Source: Piromyces finnis (Eukaryota > Neocallimastigomycota > Neocallimastigomycetes > Neocallimastigales > Neocallimastigaceae). Taken from it: a stretch of DNA of 64,000 nt. Made by a program: the position numbers and the translations under genes. The notes below the pieces were generated by a model. It was not told where the DNA came from, ran no database searches, and saw only the letters and a list, made by a program, of their open reading frames with translations. Shown piece after piece: positions 50,660 through 64,000 of this stretch (position 1 is the first letter of the stretch; each line of letters begins with the position of its first letter). The stretch is from NCBI GenBank assembly GCA_002104945.1, contig MCFH01000025.1, forward strand, positions 434,001 to 498,000, given 5' to 3'.

Positions 50660-53600
50660 TTACTTCTTTTTTCCTTTCTTTCCTTTGGCATCTTTTCCTT
50701 TACCGTCTTTCTTATTTTTTGGATCTTCATCACTTTCAGTAAAGAATGCTATTCTTTTCTTTTGAATTGGTAGTTTATCAAAGAAATTCTATATTTTAAC
50801 GTAGTTTTTTTAGATAGATTTAAATTTTATAAATTATTTATTTTTATTCGTATATGAAAATTACTATTTATTATCAATATTGCTATACTTTATAAAGTTT
50901 ATCATCTTCTTTATTTATTGGTATCATTTCTGCTAGTTGCATTATAAATTCATTTGTATCTAAGGGCTTCATTTTATTCTTTTGATATTCATACATAAAT
51001 ATATATTGAATTAACCAATAAATATGTATTTAATTTAAAATGATTAAAAATTATTATAATTAATTAGATTAAATAATTACTGTAGTTATTCTTTTTTCTG
51101 TGATAACTCTTTCACATAAAGCTTTGATAGCACCTGCTGGGAATTTATCTGTTAATTTTGTTAATAAACTTAAATTAACAAATCTAAAGGTACTCCAGTC
51201 GCCTCCATAATATTTTATATAATGTTTCCATAGTAAATATCTTGTATTATAATCTGGTTTTGGTATCATAATACTTTTCTTGAATAAAGATAACAAACCC
51301 TTGGTATCACAATGTATATATAATTAATTAAAGCTAATAACTTAATAACTCATATATTATTTTACGAAATAAAATAAAAGTAATAATATAAATGGTATAT
51401 ATATATAATTTATAAAGGATATCCCAAGGTTTATGTGATGTTCCAATTAATAAAATTTTTCCTTTTAATTTTTTTGCATATTTAATTAATCCTTTTTTAA
51501 TTCTTTTTGGATCAGATGGATTATCTTTTGGTACCTTTTTTGCAAATACCATTTCTGCTTCATTTATACATATTATAGCAGGTTGACATGCCTCAGCAAC
51601 TTTAAATACCATATGTAACATTTTTGCAACTCCAGCTTTTCCTGGATATTGTCCCATTGTATTTCTTGGTGATAAATTAAAAACTGTAGCAGATGTTTCT
51701 GTAGCAATTGCATTAACATATGCATTTTTACCCACACCTTTTGGACCAAAGAGTAAAACAGAATTAATTTTTGGGATTGCATCACTTACAGAATCGAATC
51801 CCAATGGTAAAATACAATATTCTGTTAATATCTAAACATAATGAATTAATCAAACTTTATTATTATTGTGTCGTTTTTAAGAAGATTTTATTATTAAAGT
51901 AAAATTTACCTGATGTAAATCTAATAAACATGGTTCTACTATTTGCTTATCCATTGTATTTTCTAATATATTATAATCGCATACAAAATCCTTCAAATGT
52001 AATTCAACAGGCTATTGTAAATATATTTAAATTGATATTTGAATATTAAATAATGCATATTTAGTATTAATTTTTTTTATATTCATTATTAATTATATAT
52101 GATAATAATACAGATTGGATAATTCCAGCTTGAACCAATTCTTCATATAATGATTCAATTGTTCTACCGGCTGTTAAATCTTTTTCCTTCTTTTTTCCTT
52201 TCTGTTATTTTTTTTATTATAAATATTATATTATATTTAATTACTATATAATAATTATATATATTTTTCACAAATTTCAATATACAGACCTTTCCTTTTT
52301 TACCTTTTTTGCCCTTTTTACCTAATTAATTTATAGGAATTTAAAAAAAGTATTTATACTAAATAAAAATAAAACATACATATTAAATATTATGATAAAA
52401 AGTTACACATTTATTTTACCTTTCTTTCCCTTCTTCTTTTTTCCTTTACCACTTTCCAATGCAAGTTTTAAATTCTTTAATTCCTCTTTTAATATTTCAA
52501 CTACTCTAACTTTAATCTTAGTAATACATATAAATATTGTTAAATATTCTATTTTTTTTCAATATATATAAGAAAACTATAATAATATTTATTTTTGCAT
52601 TACTTCTGATTCAACTTCTTTTCTTTTGTCATTTTTAATAATTTCACTATCATGTTTTTGTTCAAAGTTATTTTTTTCATTTTTATTTTTCCAATCTTGT
52701 TCATATATTTCACAACTTGTATAATTTATATGGTAAAATATATTGATAATTATATATAATAAAGTAAATATTTATGGAATTATTATAATTTACATATATT
52801 GATATTGAAAATTTTATGATAATATTCTATTATTATACCCCGTTTTAATTAATGGTATATATTTTGAATTTTTATCAGTTTTCCATTCTTCTGGATCGAC
52901 TTCTTCCTATAATTTCCCATTAAATATATCATTGATATTTGTTTATTATTAAATTTATTTAAAATCAATATATATAATATGAAAATATATAAAAAAAATT
53001 ATTCCTATTGATATATATTTGAATTTACTTCTGCTTTTTTCCCTTTTTTAGTTTTTTTTGCCCCTGCTGCTTTTTTTGAATCTCCTTGTTCATTTCCTGT
53101 TGAATCAGTACCTCCTGATTGTCCCGCTTCGGATTTGTCTACAGATGTTTCACTTTTCTTTATATCAGCAGTAGATGGGGCTGTAGTACCATCGACTTTA
53201 CCTTCGCTATCACCATTTTTCTTTTTTCCTCCTCCTTTTCCCTTTTTCCCTTTATCATTTTCTTCTGTAGCACTCTCTGTTTCTGGAACTACAATAGTTT
53301 CATTAAACTTATAATCTGGTTGCTGCCAAGTTTTATCAGCAGGAAATTCTGGGAATGTATATAATTATGAAATATAATAAAATATAATAAATTGAAAATA
53401 AAAAAGATATTTTGAAATATAATTTTATTTTTTGTTAAGGTAAAAAAACAAACAAACAAACAAACATAGAATTATATATTATATTATATTTTATATAATG
53501 TTTTTTCATGAATAAAAAGGATATTTTCCAAATACTCTTTTATATTCCATATACCATTGACGGAAATTATCTTGAAATGTTTCTTTCATATCTGAGCCTT

Positions 53601-55255
53601 CAACCTTTTTAATTCTAAAATTAAATAGTAAAATATTTATTATTATCAAATTCTTTTTTTTTTCTATATTTCAAATAATATGAAAATTATAGGAATGAAT
53701 TCACTAACTTTTCTTTAATATCTATTAATGCTTGTTGATAATCTTCTTCATATTGTTTTTGAAGAATCTTTCTCCTTTCTCTATTTTTTTGATCTTTTAT
53801 TATTGGATTTTCATCATTATTTTTTGAATTAAAAGGCATCATTGCTATATATATGTAAAAATTTATAATGATGATTAATGATTATTAAAGATGTTTATTC
53901 TCATTAAAATTCTATAAAAAGTATATATTATTTTTATTAATATATTAATATTTATTTACATAAAAATTGATGGTCCTTGCGTTTAACATTATAATAATTA
54001 TTTCTTCCTAAATATCCTTTATATCTGTTATTATCAAAAATATGTAATATAGAAAAATTTTAAATATATAATTATTATATTAATATATACATTCATGCAT
54101 ATTTATATATTCATATGTTTTAATATATAATTTAAATAAATAGCTATTTATTTACATTTTTTGAATTTTTAGTGCTGCTTCTCCAACATCCATTTCATCC
54201 ATATTATTTTCCATTTCTTCTTCTCTTTTTGCTTGTTTTCTTTATTAATATTAAAAATTATATATTTAATGATATATATAATAACATTTTATTTAAATAT
54301 AAATACTAATGAGGATTACTTTAAATCATCCATGTATTTTGCTCTAATGTATCCTTGTCTTCCTCTTTCATTAATTTGTAATATTTTAATTGCATCAATT
54401 AATGATAAATCCATAAAATATTGTGTACTTTTATCGATATCTAAAGATTTTGCATTACATGCGGTCTATTATAATATAATTATTTAATTTTAATATTTTA
54501 CTTTATCTTTTCGTATATATAATATATAGAAAGTAAAAATATATTTCAATTTTTATATATATATATATACAATTTTATTTACATACTAAAATTGATTTAT
54601 TAATTTCTAATTGTTTTTCTCTATCTTCCAAAAAAAATTTAGGTACTGGGATTATGAGATCTTCTGGAATAAGTTTTAAATCTAATAATATATCACTTAA
54701 AACAAAAAAATCCGAACTTTCCAATTCAACCATTTTCTTTTAAAATTTTAGTTAAATATAAAGTTAATATATAAAAGAGAATCAATTATTAATTCTAGAA
54801 ATTGTTTATATTCATATATAAATTCAATATATTACATGTTTTGCTTCAAGTAATCTACCAATTACGGCTAATAAAATTTCTCTTATTACTCTACGTTTTT
54901 GTGGTTGTAATATTTGGTCATAGGTTTGCTATAAAGATCGTTGATTAAAAAAAAAAAAGATATATATTAATTAATAATTAATATATTATAAATATAATTT
55001 TTTTATATATTATCATTATTTATATGAATGAATGAATGAGATGTGTAATGTATATTTCATAATTAGTATTTTGATAATAACCTCGATTTTTTTATATATT
55101 TGTATATATTTAACATAAATTGTTGCTATATGTTGAAAAGAACTGGCCTTATCTTTAGGCATTAAAGCGGTATCTTGGGGACTTTCATATTCCAATTGTT
55201 GTCGGAGGTCATCATTAACCTCATTCCAATATCTAATATATGTACTTTTGGCCAC
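50660..55255 (-). CDS. IQCA1: IQCA1/DRC11-like IQ and AAA domain axonemal protein
   Basis: Many small exons; the first ones are 55082-55255, 54836-54928, 54587-54736 and 54320-54465, then ~54156-54239 and ~53958-54027; the last ends at 50660. Starts MAKSTYIRYWNEVNDDL. An IQ motif follows at ALKIQKIYKGYLGRNNYY. The middle is long, charged and Lys/Gly-rich (KGKKKKGKKG repeats). The C-terminal AAA domain has SVLLFGPKGVGKNAYVNAIA (Walker A-like), FNLSPRNTMGQYPGK, IICINEAEMVF (Walker B position), LIGTSHKPWDI and PKPDYNTRYLLWK. This layout is that of DRC11, part of the nexin-dynein regulatory complex of motile axonemes. Walker A ends in Lys-Asn instead of Lys-Thr/Ser and Walker B has Asn where Asp is usual, so ATPase activity is doubtful. 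A Lys-rich tail ends the protein. Confidence 0.9.
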
Positions 55256-55908
55256 AATATAAATTATAATTGAAAAGTGTATATTTAGAATTAATAATTT
55301 TTTTTGTTAATATATATATATATAAATATTAATATTCTATCATACGCGTTTGACATTTCGAGTCTCTATTATATTTTTGTCGATTTCGGTATATTATTAT
55401 TTTAATAGAATAAATAAAAACGGTAATATATCAATCTGTATGTATAATAATTATTTTTCTAATATAGAATAAAATATATATATTATTATGTTATAGAGTG
55501 TATCAATTTTTTTAAAGTCATATGCTAATAAAAATATGTAATTGTTTATATGATTTTTATTGACATTATCGTTCTTGTTGTAAAGGTAAATTATAAAATG
55601 TTATAATAATTACAATTAATAAACTGTATAATATATACTTTTTTTTAAAAAATAACTAAAAGCTAAAAAATCTTTATTTAAAAAACTTTAATATTTTAAA
55701 ATCAACAATTTATTAATGTTTAGATTTCTATTCTTAAAAAAGTTATTTTTTTTTCAAAATTTTGTTATTAATTAGTGTTTTAATCGTTATTACATGAACT
55801 TTTTTTTTTAATTTGAATTTTTTATAAAATAAATTGTGTAACAATAAAAATTATCCACTTTTTTTTCTTTGGATTAATTATATTTTTATCCTTTGACATT
55901 CAATTAAG
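55256..55908. other. Shared intergenic region between divergent genes
   Basis: Separates the starts of the DRC11-like (-) and aprataxin-like (+) genes. A/T-rich, no specific motif recognised. Confidence 0.5.
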
Positions 55909-56707
55909 ATGGATGAATCACACGGTATATTCATTCCTCATTCATTATTTAAAAAATATAGAAACAAATATAAAATCAATATAATAATACTATAATATAT
56001 CATATTTTAAATATTAATAAGAATATCGTTTAATACCTTTAACCTTCCTTTATTTAATATGTTATAATTCGAAATCTGAAAATTTTTAATTGCATCAATT
56101 GCAATATATTATATATTAGTTAATAAAAAAACAAAACTTCAAGGTATTTATATAATTTTATTTTTAAATAACATAAAATAACAACGGAGATTTAAGAAAA
56201 TAAGAAATTATTATACTTGTCTAATTATTTAATTAATTTAAAATTTAAATAATATTATATACTTTTGAAATTCCTTTTAAAAATTTAAACTTAAAAAAAA
56301 AAAAAAAAAAAAGAAGAAAATATGAAGGTAGATCAATTAATATTTCCTTTTTTTTCAGTAAAGGAGGGACAAGTAGATTTATTCAAAGGAATTGACATTT
56401 TAAATGAAGTAAGTATTACATATATTTAAATGTGTTATTAATAATTTTAAACCAATTTTAAATTATTTATATGAAATTATATTTGTAGTCTTTATCAACT
56501 TTTTTTAGCAAATATAAAGATAACAACATTGAAGTGATATTAATAGAAAATGATAATAATGTCATGGAAAAGATTAAAGAGGTAATATAATAAAAGTATT
56601 ATCTTTAATATCTTTGTTAAAGGTATAATTATTTATTAATAAAAAAAATTCAAATTTCATTCTTTTTTTTTTAAAGAAATGCACAATAAAGGATTCAAGG
56701 TATAATA

Positions 56708-56749
<42 letters not shown>

Positions 56750-57202
56750 TAAACTTGCCAATTTCACGTACATTTAAATTCTAATAAATTGGTTATCCTA
56801 TTAGATTTAAAATTATTAATTCAGAAATTAAGGATTATATATCCAAAATTGATTCAAATAGTGTCAATTTCAGATACATTGCTTCAGAAATCTCATGGAG
56901 ATTTAAAATGAGTAAATGTTTATAAAAATTATATTTTTATATCTCTTTTTAATGTATAATATAGTAAGTCTGCTATTTGTATTAATGGTTATATATCTAA
57001 TTTCTTAATTGATATAAAAAGGTTGTACGACATACTCACAAAGCATTCAAAAATTAATTGGAGTAGAGTTAATAAATAAAGTTAAAGAACAATATAAAAC
57101 AGCAATTCTAAATAAATGCTATATTGTTGATATGCCAAAGAATTCTTCTTTATATACAACAAATAAAATTAAAAAAGTAATAATAATGATATATATAAGC
57201 AT

Positions 57203-57260
<58 letters not shown>

Positions 57261-57297
57261 TCTACTTAAAATATATTAACTTTTTATCATAAAAATG

Positions 57298-57332
<35 letters not shown>

Positions 57333-58509
57333 TAAATAAATAGGTAATATTAATTAATACACCAAATACAAATCCGGAAAGACCAAATCAAATACCTGAA
57401 GATCAAGCATTAATGGAATTAAAAAACTCATTTGGAAGTCTTTTAAAAGAATTTGAAAATATTTTAAATAGTAGTAAATTCTTAAATTTATTTAAAAATC
57501 CAAATGTAAAATCAGATAATTCAAACCAAAAGTCCAAAGCTAAAGTTAATAATTGTAATGACTATATATAATTTTTATTTATTATGTATTATGCATTTTA
57601 ATATATTAAATATAAAAACATTAAATAAATATATTTATCAGATTCATCCTGGAACGATGCTTTATTATTATATATCAAACATCCAGAACAATATAAAGAA
57701 TATATTTTTCGTTCAGAAGATAAATTTCTTGTTGTTCATGATAAATTTCCAAAGGTATTTAAATTAAATTAATATATATATAAATATATATAATAATTAT
57801 TATTATTTTAAATGACTATATGATATTTAATCTATATATTATATATGTCATCTTTATAATAACACTTATAATATGTATAGTCAAAAATTCATTTGTTAAT
57901 CATTCCAAAAGAAGAAATAAAAAGTATATATTATTTAAATAAAAGTCATATTTCTTTAGTAAATGAAATGGTTGATCTTTCAAAAGAAATAATTAACGAG
58001 TAATAAATTTATTCAAACATATACAATAATAATAATTTTAAAAATAATATTAATAAAGTAATTAAATAACTATTTATTTATAATTATTAAAGATTAAAAA
58101 AGAAGTATGGCGAATTGGATTTTCAAGTTGGTTTTCATGCAATACCCAGTATGAATCAGGTTCATATGCATGTTATTACAGGAGATTTTATTTCTCCATC
58201 ACTTAAGAATAAAAAACATTGGAATTCCTTTACAACCGAATTTTTTTTAAAGCCATCCTTTATTATTAAACAATTAGAAAATTATGGTTCTATTAAGGTA
58301 TGTACATTTAATTATGTATAAAAATAAAGTGATATTTTATTTTATCATTATAATTAAAATACTAAATATAAAATTATAAAAATTTAAAGATCGATAAACA
58401 ACACTATGAAACTATATTAAAGAGGCCTTTGAAATGTCATAAATGTAATCAGGAAATGAAGAATATGCCTACTCTTAAAAGTCATCTAAGCACTCATATT
58501 TCTAATTAA
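55909..58509 (+). CDS. APTX: Aprataxin-like HIT/zinc-finger protein with macro-like N-terminus
   Basis: Proposed exons: 55909-55924, 56359-56408, 56489-56581, 56677-56699, 56805-56911, 57022-57176, 57344-57554, 57642-57754, 57881-57999, 58093-58297 and 58390-58509; 403 residues, frame closed throughout. The C-terminal ~190 residues are aprataxin: [51 protein letters not shown] (HIT motif HxHxH-like), [15 protein letters not shown], and a C2H2 finger [10 protein letters not shown]...HLSTH. Aprataxin removes AMP from abortive DNA ligation ends. Residues ~20-200 resemble a degenerate macro domain ([16 protein letters not shown], like the NP-RP block of plant kinase-macro-HIT proteins). The alternative start at 56321 is also in frame, but the TTTTTTCAG at 56350-56358 looks like a real acceptor. 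Confidence 0.88.
57204..57258. repeat. 55-nt poly(T) tract in intron
   Basis: Uninterrupted T run within an intron of the aprataxin-like gene; among the longest homopolymers in the window. Confidence 0.9.
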
Positions 58510-59081
58510 TTTTATTAAATATAAATTATATTAGAATAAAAAAAAAAATAGAAATATGGAAAATAAAATATAGAATAAAATTTTAAAAAATAACACTATT
58601 TTAAATTTTATTTATTTAAAATTATAGTATTAAAAATATATATATAATTAAAGTTGCTAATATTCTAAATTATTCTAAATATGTAGTATATTTAAAGTTT
58701 TTTTTTTATAGTTTTTAATATTAACTATTAATAAAAAAAATACATATTTATATTGAAATAAAAACTTTGATAATTGAAATATATATATTTTACACATTTG
58801 TATTATCAAATATTATCAAATAAAATTTAAGATTAAAATTTTTATTTTCTTATTTTATTTTTTATTTTATTTTATTTTATTTTTTTTTTTAAATTAAGTG
58901 TGTGCGATAATCTTTAAAAACCGAAAATTTTTAATTATATAATAATCCATGTTTTAATAAATTATCAGTGATTAATAATTGATTAAAAGGTTAATAAAGG
59001 CGATCACAATAGAAATAATACGCAAACTTGGAATTCAATTAATAACTATCACTTTGTTTAAATAACTAAAAAATTTTAAAA
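58510..59081. other. AT-rich intergenic DNA
   Basis: Between the aprataxin-like and WASP genes, both on the plus strand. Nothing recognisable. Confidence 0.5.
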
Positions 59082-62054
<2,973 letters not shown>

Positions 62055-62601
62055 ATATAAGCTGCTCTATAATAAATTAGCATATTTTTATTTAATTAAT
62101 ATTATTTTATAATAATATATATGATAATCATGTGATATTCACATATATTGTTATTTCTATACATAAATTTATATAATAAATTCCATTTTTAATATATAAC
62201 TCCGAAAATTGTTACATTTAAAACTTTTATATTTTTTATCTCAATAATTAAAATAAAATAAATAAAATTTCAAATTTTAAATATTAATAAATTGGAAAAT
62301 TAAAATTATTATTTTAATAAAAATTGTTTTTCTTTTCATTTTTTTTTTGTGTTTCTAATTAAATTATATAGATAGAGAATTTTTTTTTTCTGCTTTATAA
62401 GAAAAAGGGTGAAATTAAAAAAAATAAAAGAAATTAAAACAAAGTTCAAATAATAGATAACTACATTATAGAAAAATCAATTTTAATATAAATTAAAATA
62501 TATAAAAGAAAAAGAGCAAAGAAATATATAAAAGAAAAAAGAAATAAAGTAAATTTTTTTTTTTTTAATTTTTTAAGATTAATTATATTTGAAATAAAAA
62601 T
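62055..62601. other. AT-rich intergenic DNA
   Basis: Between the WASP and RSPH4/6 genes on the same strand. Poly(A/T) only. Confidence 0.5.
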
Positions 62602-64000
62602 ATGTCTGAACAAGATAGATCAAATGAGGCTTTAAATGCACCTTCACCAGAAACAGAAGATATCAATGCACCTATTGAAAATAATGAAGAACAAGAAGGA
62701 AATGGTGAACAAGATTTAAATAATAATAATGAGAATGAAAAAGAAGAAAAATCATCTGATGATGATAAATCAAAAGATGAAACAGCTGCAGAAAATGGAG
62801 AAGGAAATGAAGAAAAAACAGAAAATAGTGAAGGAAATACAGAAAATACATTAGGAAAAGAAGAAAAAACTGAAGCTTCTCCTGTAGAGCCAAAACCAGT
62901 TGAAGAAACTGTTAAAAAGGTTACTTTTTCAATTCCAAAAGATTGTGTATTAACAGAAACAGAAGAATTATTAGTTGCAAAAACATTTTTAATGAAGAAT
63001 TCCAAAAAAACAAATACAAATACCTATGATCATATGAGTCAAATAATAATGTCAATTTTAGATTCTAAAATTGAAAATGCAGTTGGTATGATAATTTAAA
63101 ATTAATATAATATTTGAAAAAAAAAAAAAAAAAAAGAAAATAGAAAAATAGAAAAATATTAAAGATTTAAATTTTATCGAATAAATATAAAATTTAAAAT
63201 GATAATTTTTGATAAAATGTAATGTATTCACTAAAACTATTATTCACAAATATAATTAGACATATTCGAAACATTATCAACACAAGTTAAAAAGAAAAAA
63301 TTTGTTCCAGATTCATTTAATTCATTTGGTGAATTTAGAGTAATTATTATTTAATATACATAAATTTTTAGAATAAACTACATATTTATTTGAAATAATA
63401 AAGGATATGATGACAGAAATAAATTAATTTAAACATTTTATTATTAATGTAATAATTATATAGTATGTAAAAGAAACAAATACAGAACTAGAAGATGCTC
63501 GTGTCAAAATTGAATTATTCCAAGTATATATCAAAATTATCAAAATAGTTTTAATATTAATTTTAACTATAGTTAAAATCATAATAATTAAAAAACTTTT
63601 TTTTTTTTTTTCAAAATAATTATATTATTTAATTTTCATATTATTAATAACAACAATTGAAATATTATTAAAATAAATACAAAAATTTAAAAGAATGAAA
63701 ATGAAGAGGCTCATGCTGATGATGGAAATGAAATTCCAGATTTAATGTCTTTATACAATTTATTCGAATGGGCTGGAGTAAATATAAATTAATATAAATG
63801 ATATAAAATTATATAAATATTTATTTTTTTTTACTAATTTTTAATATAAATATATATAATATTATGGTATTAAATAATTTAAATAATTAATAATAATGAA
63901 AAAAAACAATGCGTAATAGTTGTCATTAGGAAAGGAAGAAACATTTTTAATTAATGCTTCTATGCAAAAATTAATGAATGAAAAAGGATTGAAATCAATG
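62602..64000 (+). CDS. RSPH4A: Radial spoke head protein RSPH4/6-like, 3' end cut by window
   Basis: Exons 62602-63085, 63260-63339, 63464-63523, 63694-63777 and 63920-64000+ (incomplete). The first ~110 residues are an acidic Glu/Asn-rich leader. The family part then begins with AKTFLMKNSKKTNTNTYDHMSQIIMSIL, ENAVDIFETLS, PDLMSLYNLFEWAGLSLGKEETFLI and ASMQKLM, in the order known for RSPH4A/RSPH6A and Chlamydomonas RSP4/RSP6. These proteins form the head of the axonemal radial spoke that signals from the central pair to dynein. About 240 residues of the C-terminal part lie beyond the window. Together with the NME5-like and DRC11-like genes it shows that the organism makes motile 9+2 flagella. 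Confidence 0.93.

Overview
The window looks like nuclear DNA of a very AT-rich, intron-dense, flagellated eukaryote. The best guess is an early-diverging zoosporic fungus of the anaerobic gut fungus type (Neocallimastigomycota). Reasons: intergenic DNA and introns are almost pure A/T with poly(A/T) runs and AAT/ATT microsatellites; nearly every gene has short GT-AG introns; DHFR is a stand-alone gene, as in opisthokonts, not the DHFR-TS fusion of many protists; a WASP/Las17-type protein is present; and three axonemal genes (NME5-like, IQCA1/DRC11-like, RSPH4/6-like) imply motile flagella. The lineage is an inference from composition and gene content.

Layout. 1-929: 3' part of the RPS4 gene. 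1463-10330: a retrotransposon region with one apparently intact APE-type non-LTR (LINE) element (1500-7216, one 1516-residue ORF), two recent 5'-truncated relatives and at least two decayed ones. Target-site duplications let the nesting be read: the full-length element sits inside the tail of a roughly 29-nt truncated copy, and a second truncated copy sits inside the poly(A) tail of a third. 11128-15654: divergent pair MTR3/EXOSC6-like (-) and NME5-like (+). 16.1-17.2 kb: AAT and AAAT microsatellites and a 42-bp perfect palindrome. 17454-19174 (-): seven-helix cAMP-receptor-like GPCR. 22767-27017 (-): SCFD2-like Sec1/Munc18 protein. 28717-31289 (+): LPCAT/LPEAT-like acyltransferase. About 34.7-39452 (+): V-ATPase subunit a with an unusual His-rich N-terminal extension. 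40253-41309 (-): DHFR with an insertion and a tail. 43729-44969 (-): ARL2. 45808-46558 (-): ERH. 47440-49812 (-): MFAP1. 50660-55255 (-): IQCA1/DRC11. 55909-58509 (+): aprataxin-like protein with a macro-like N-terminal region. 59082-62054 (+): WASP. 62602-end (+): RSPH4/6 radial spoke head protein, cut by the window edge.

The genes are mostly eukaryotic housekeeping genes, not an operon-like pathway. Functional themes are the flagellar axoneme (NME5, DRC11, RSPH4/6, and ARL2 through tubulin folding), RNA metabolism (RPS4, exosome subunit, MFAP1, ERH), membrane traffic and acidification (SM protein, V-ATPase a, acyltransferase) and actin nucleation (WASP). Exon boundaries were worked out by hand from reading-frame continuity, GT-AG signals and recalled family conservation. 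The most unusual content is the LINE region: highly structured 124-bp 5' monomers and repeated insertion of copies into tails of older copies.
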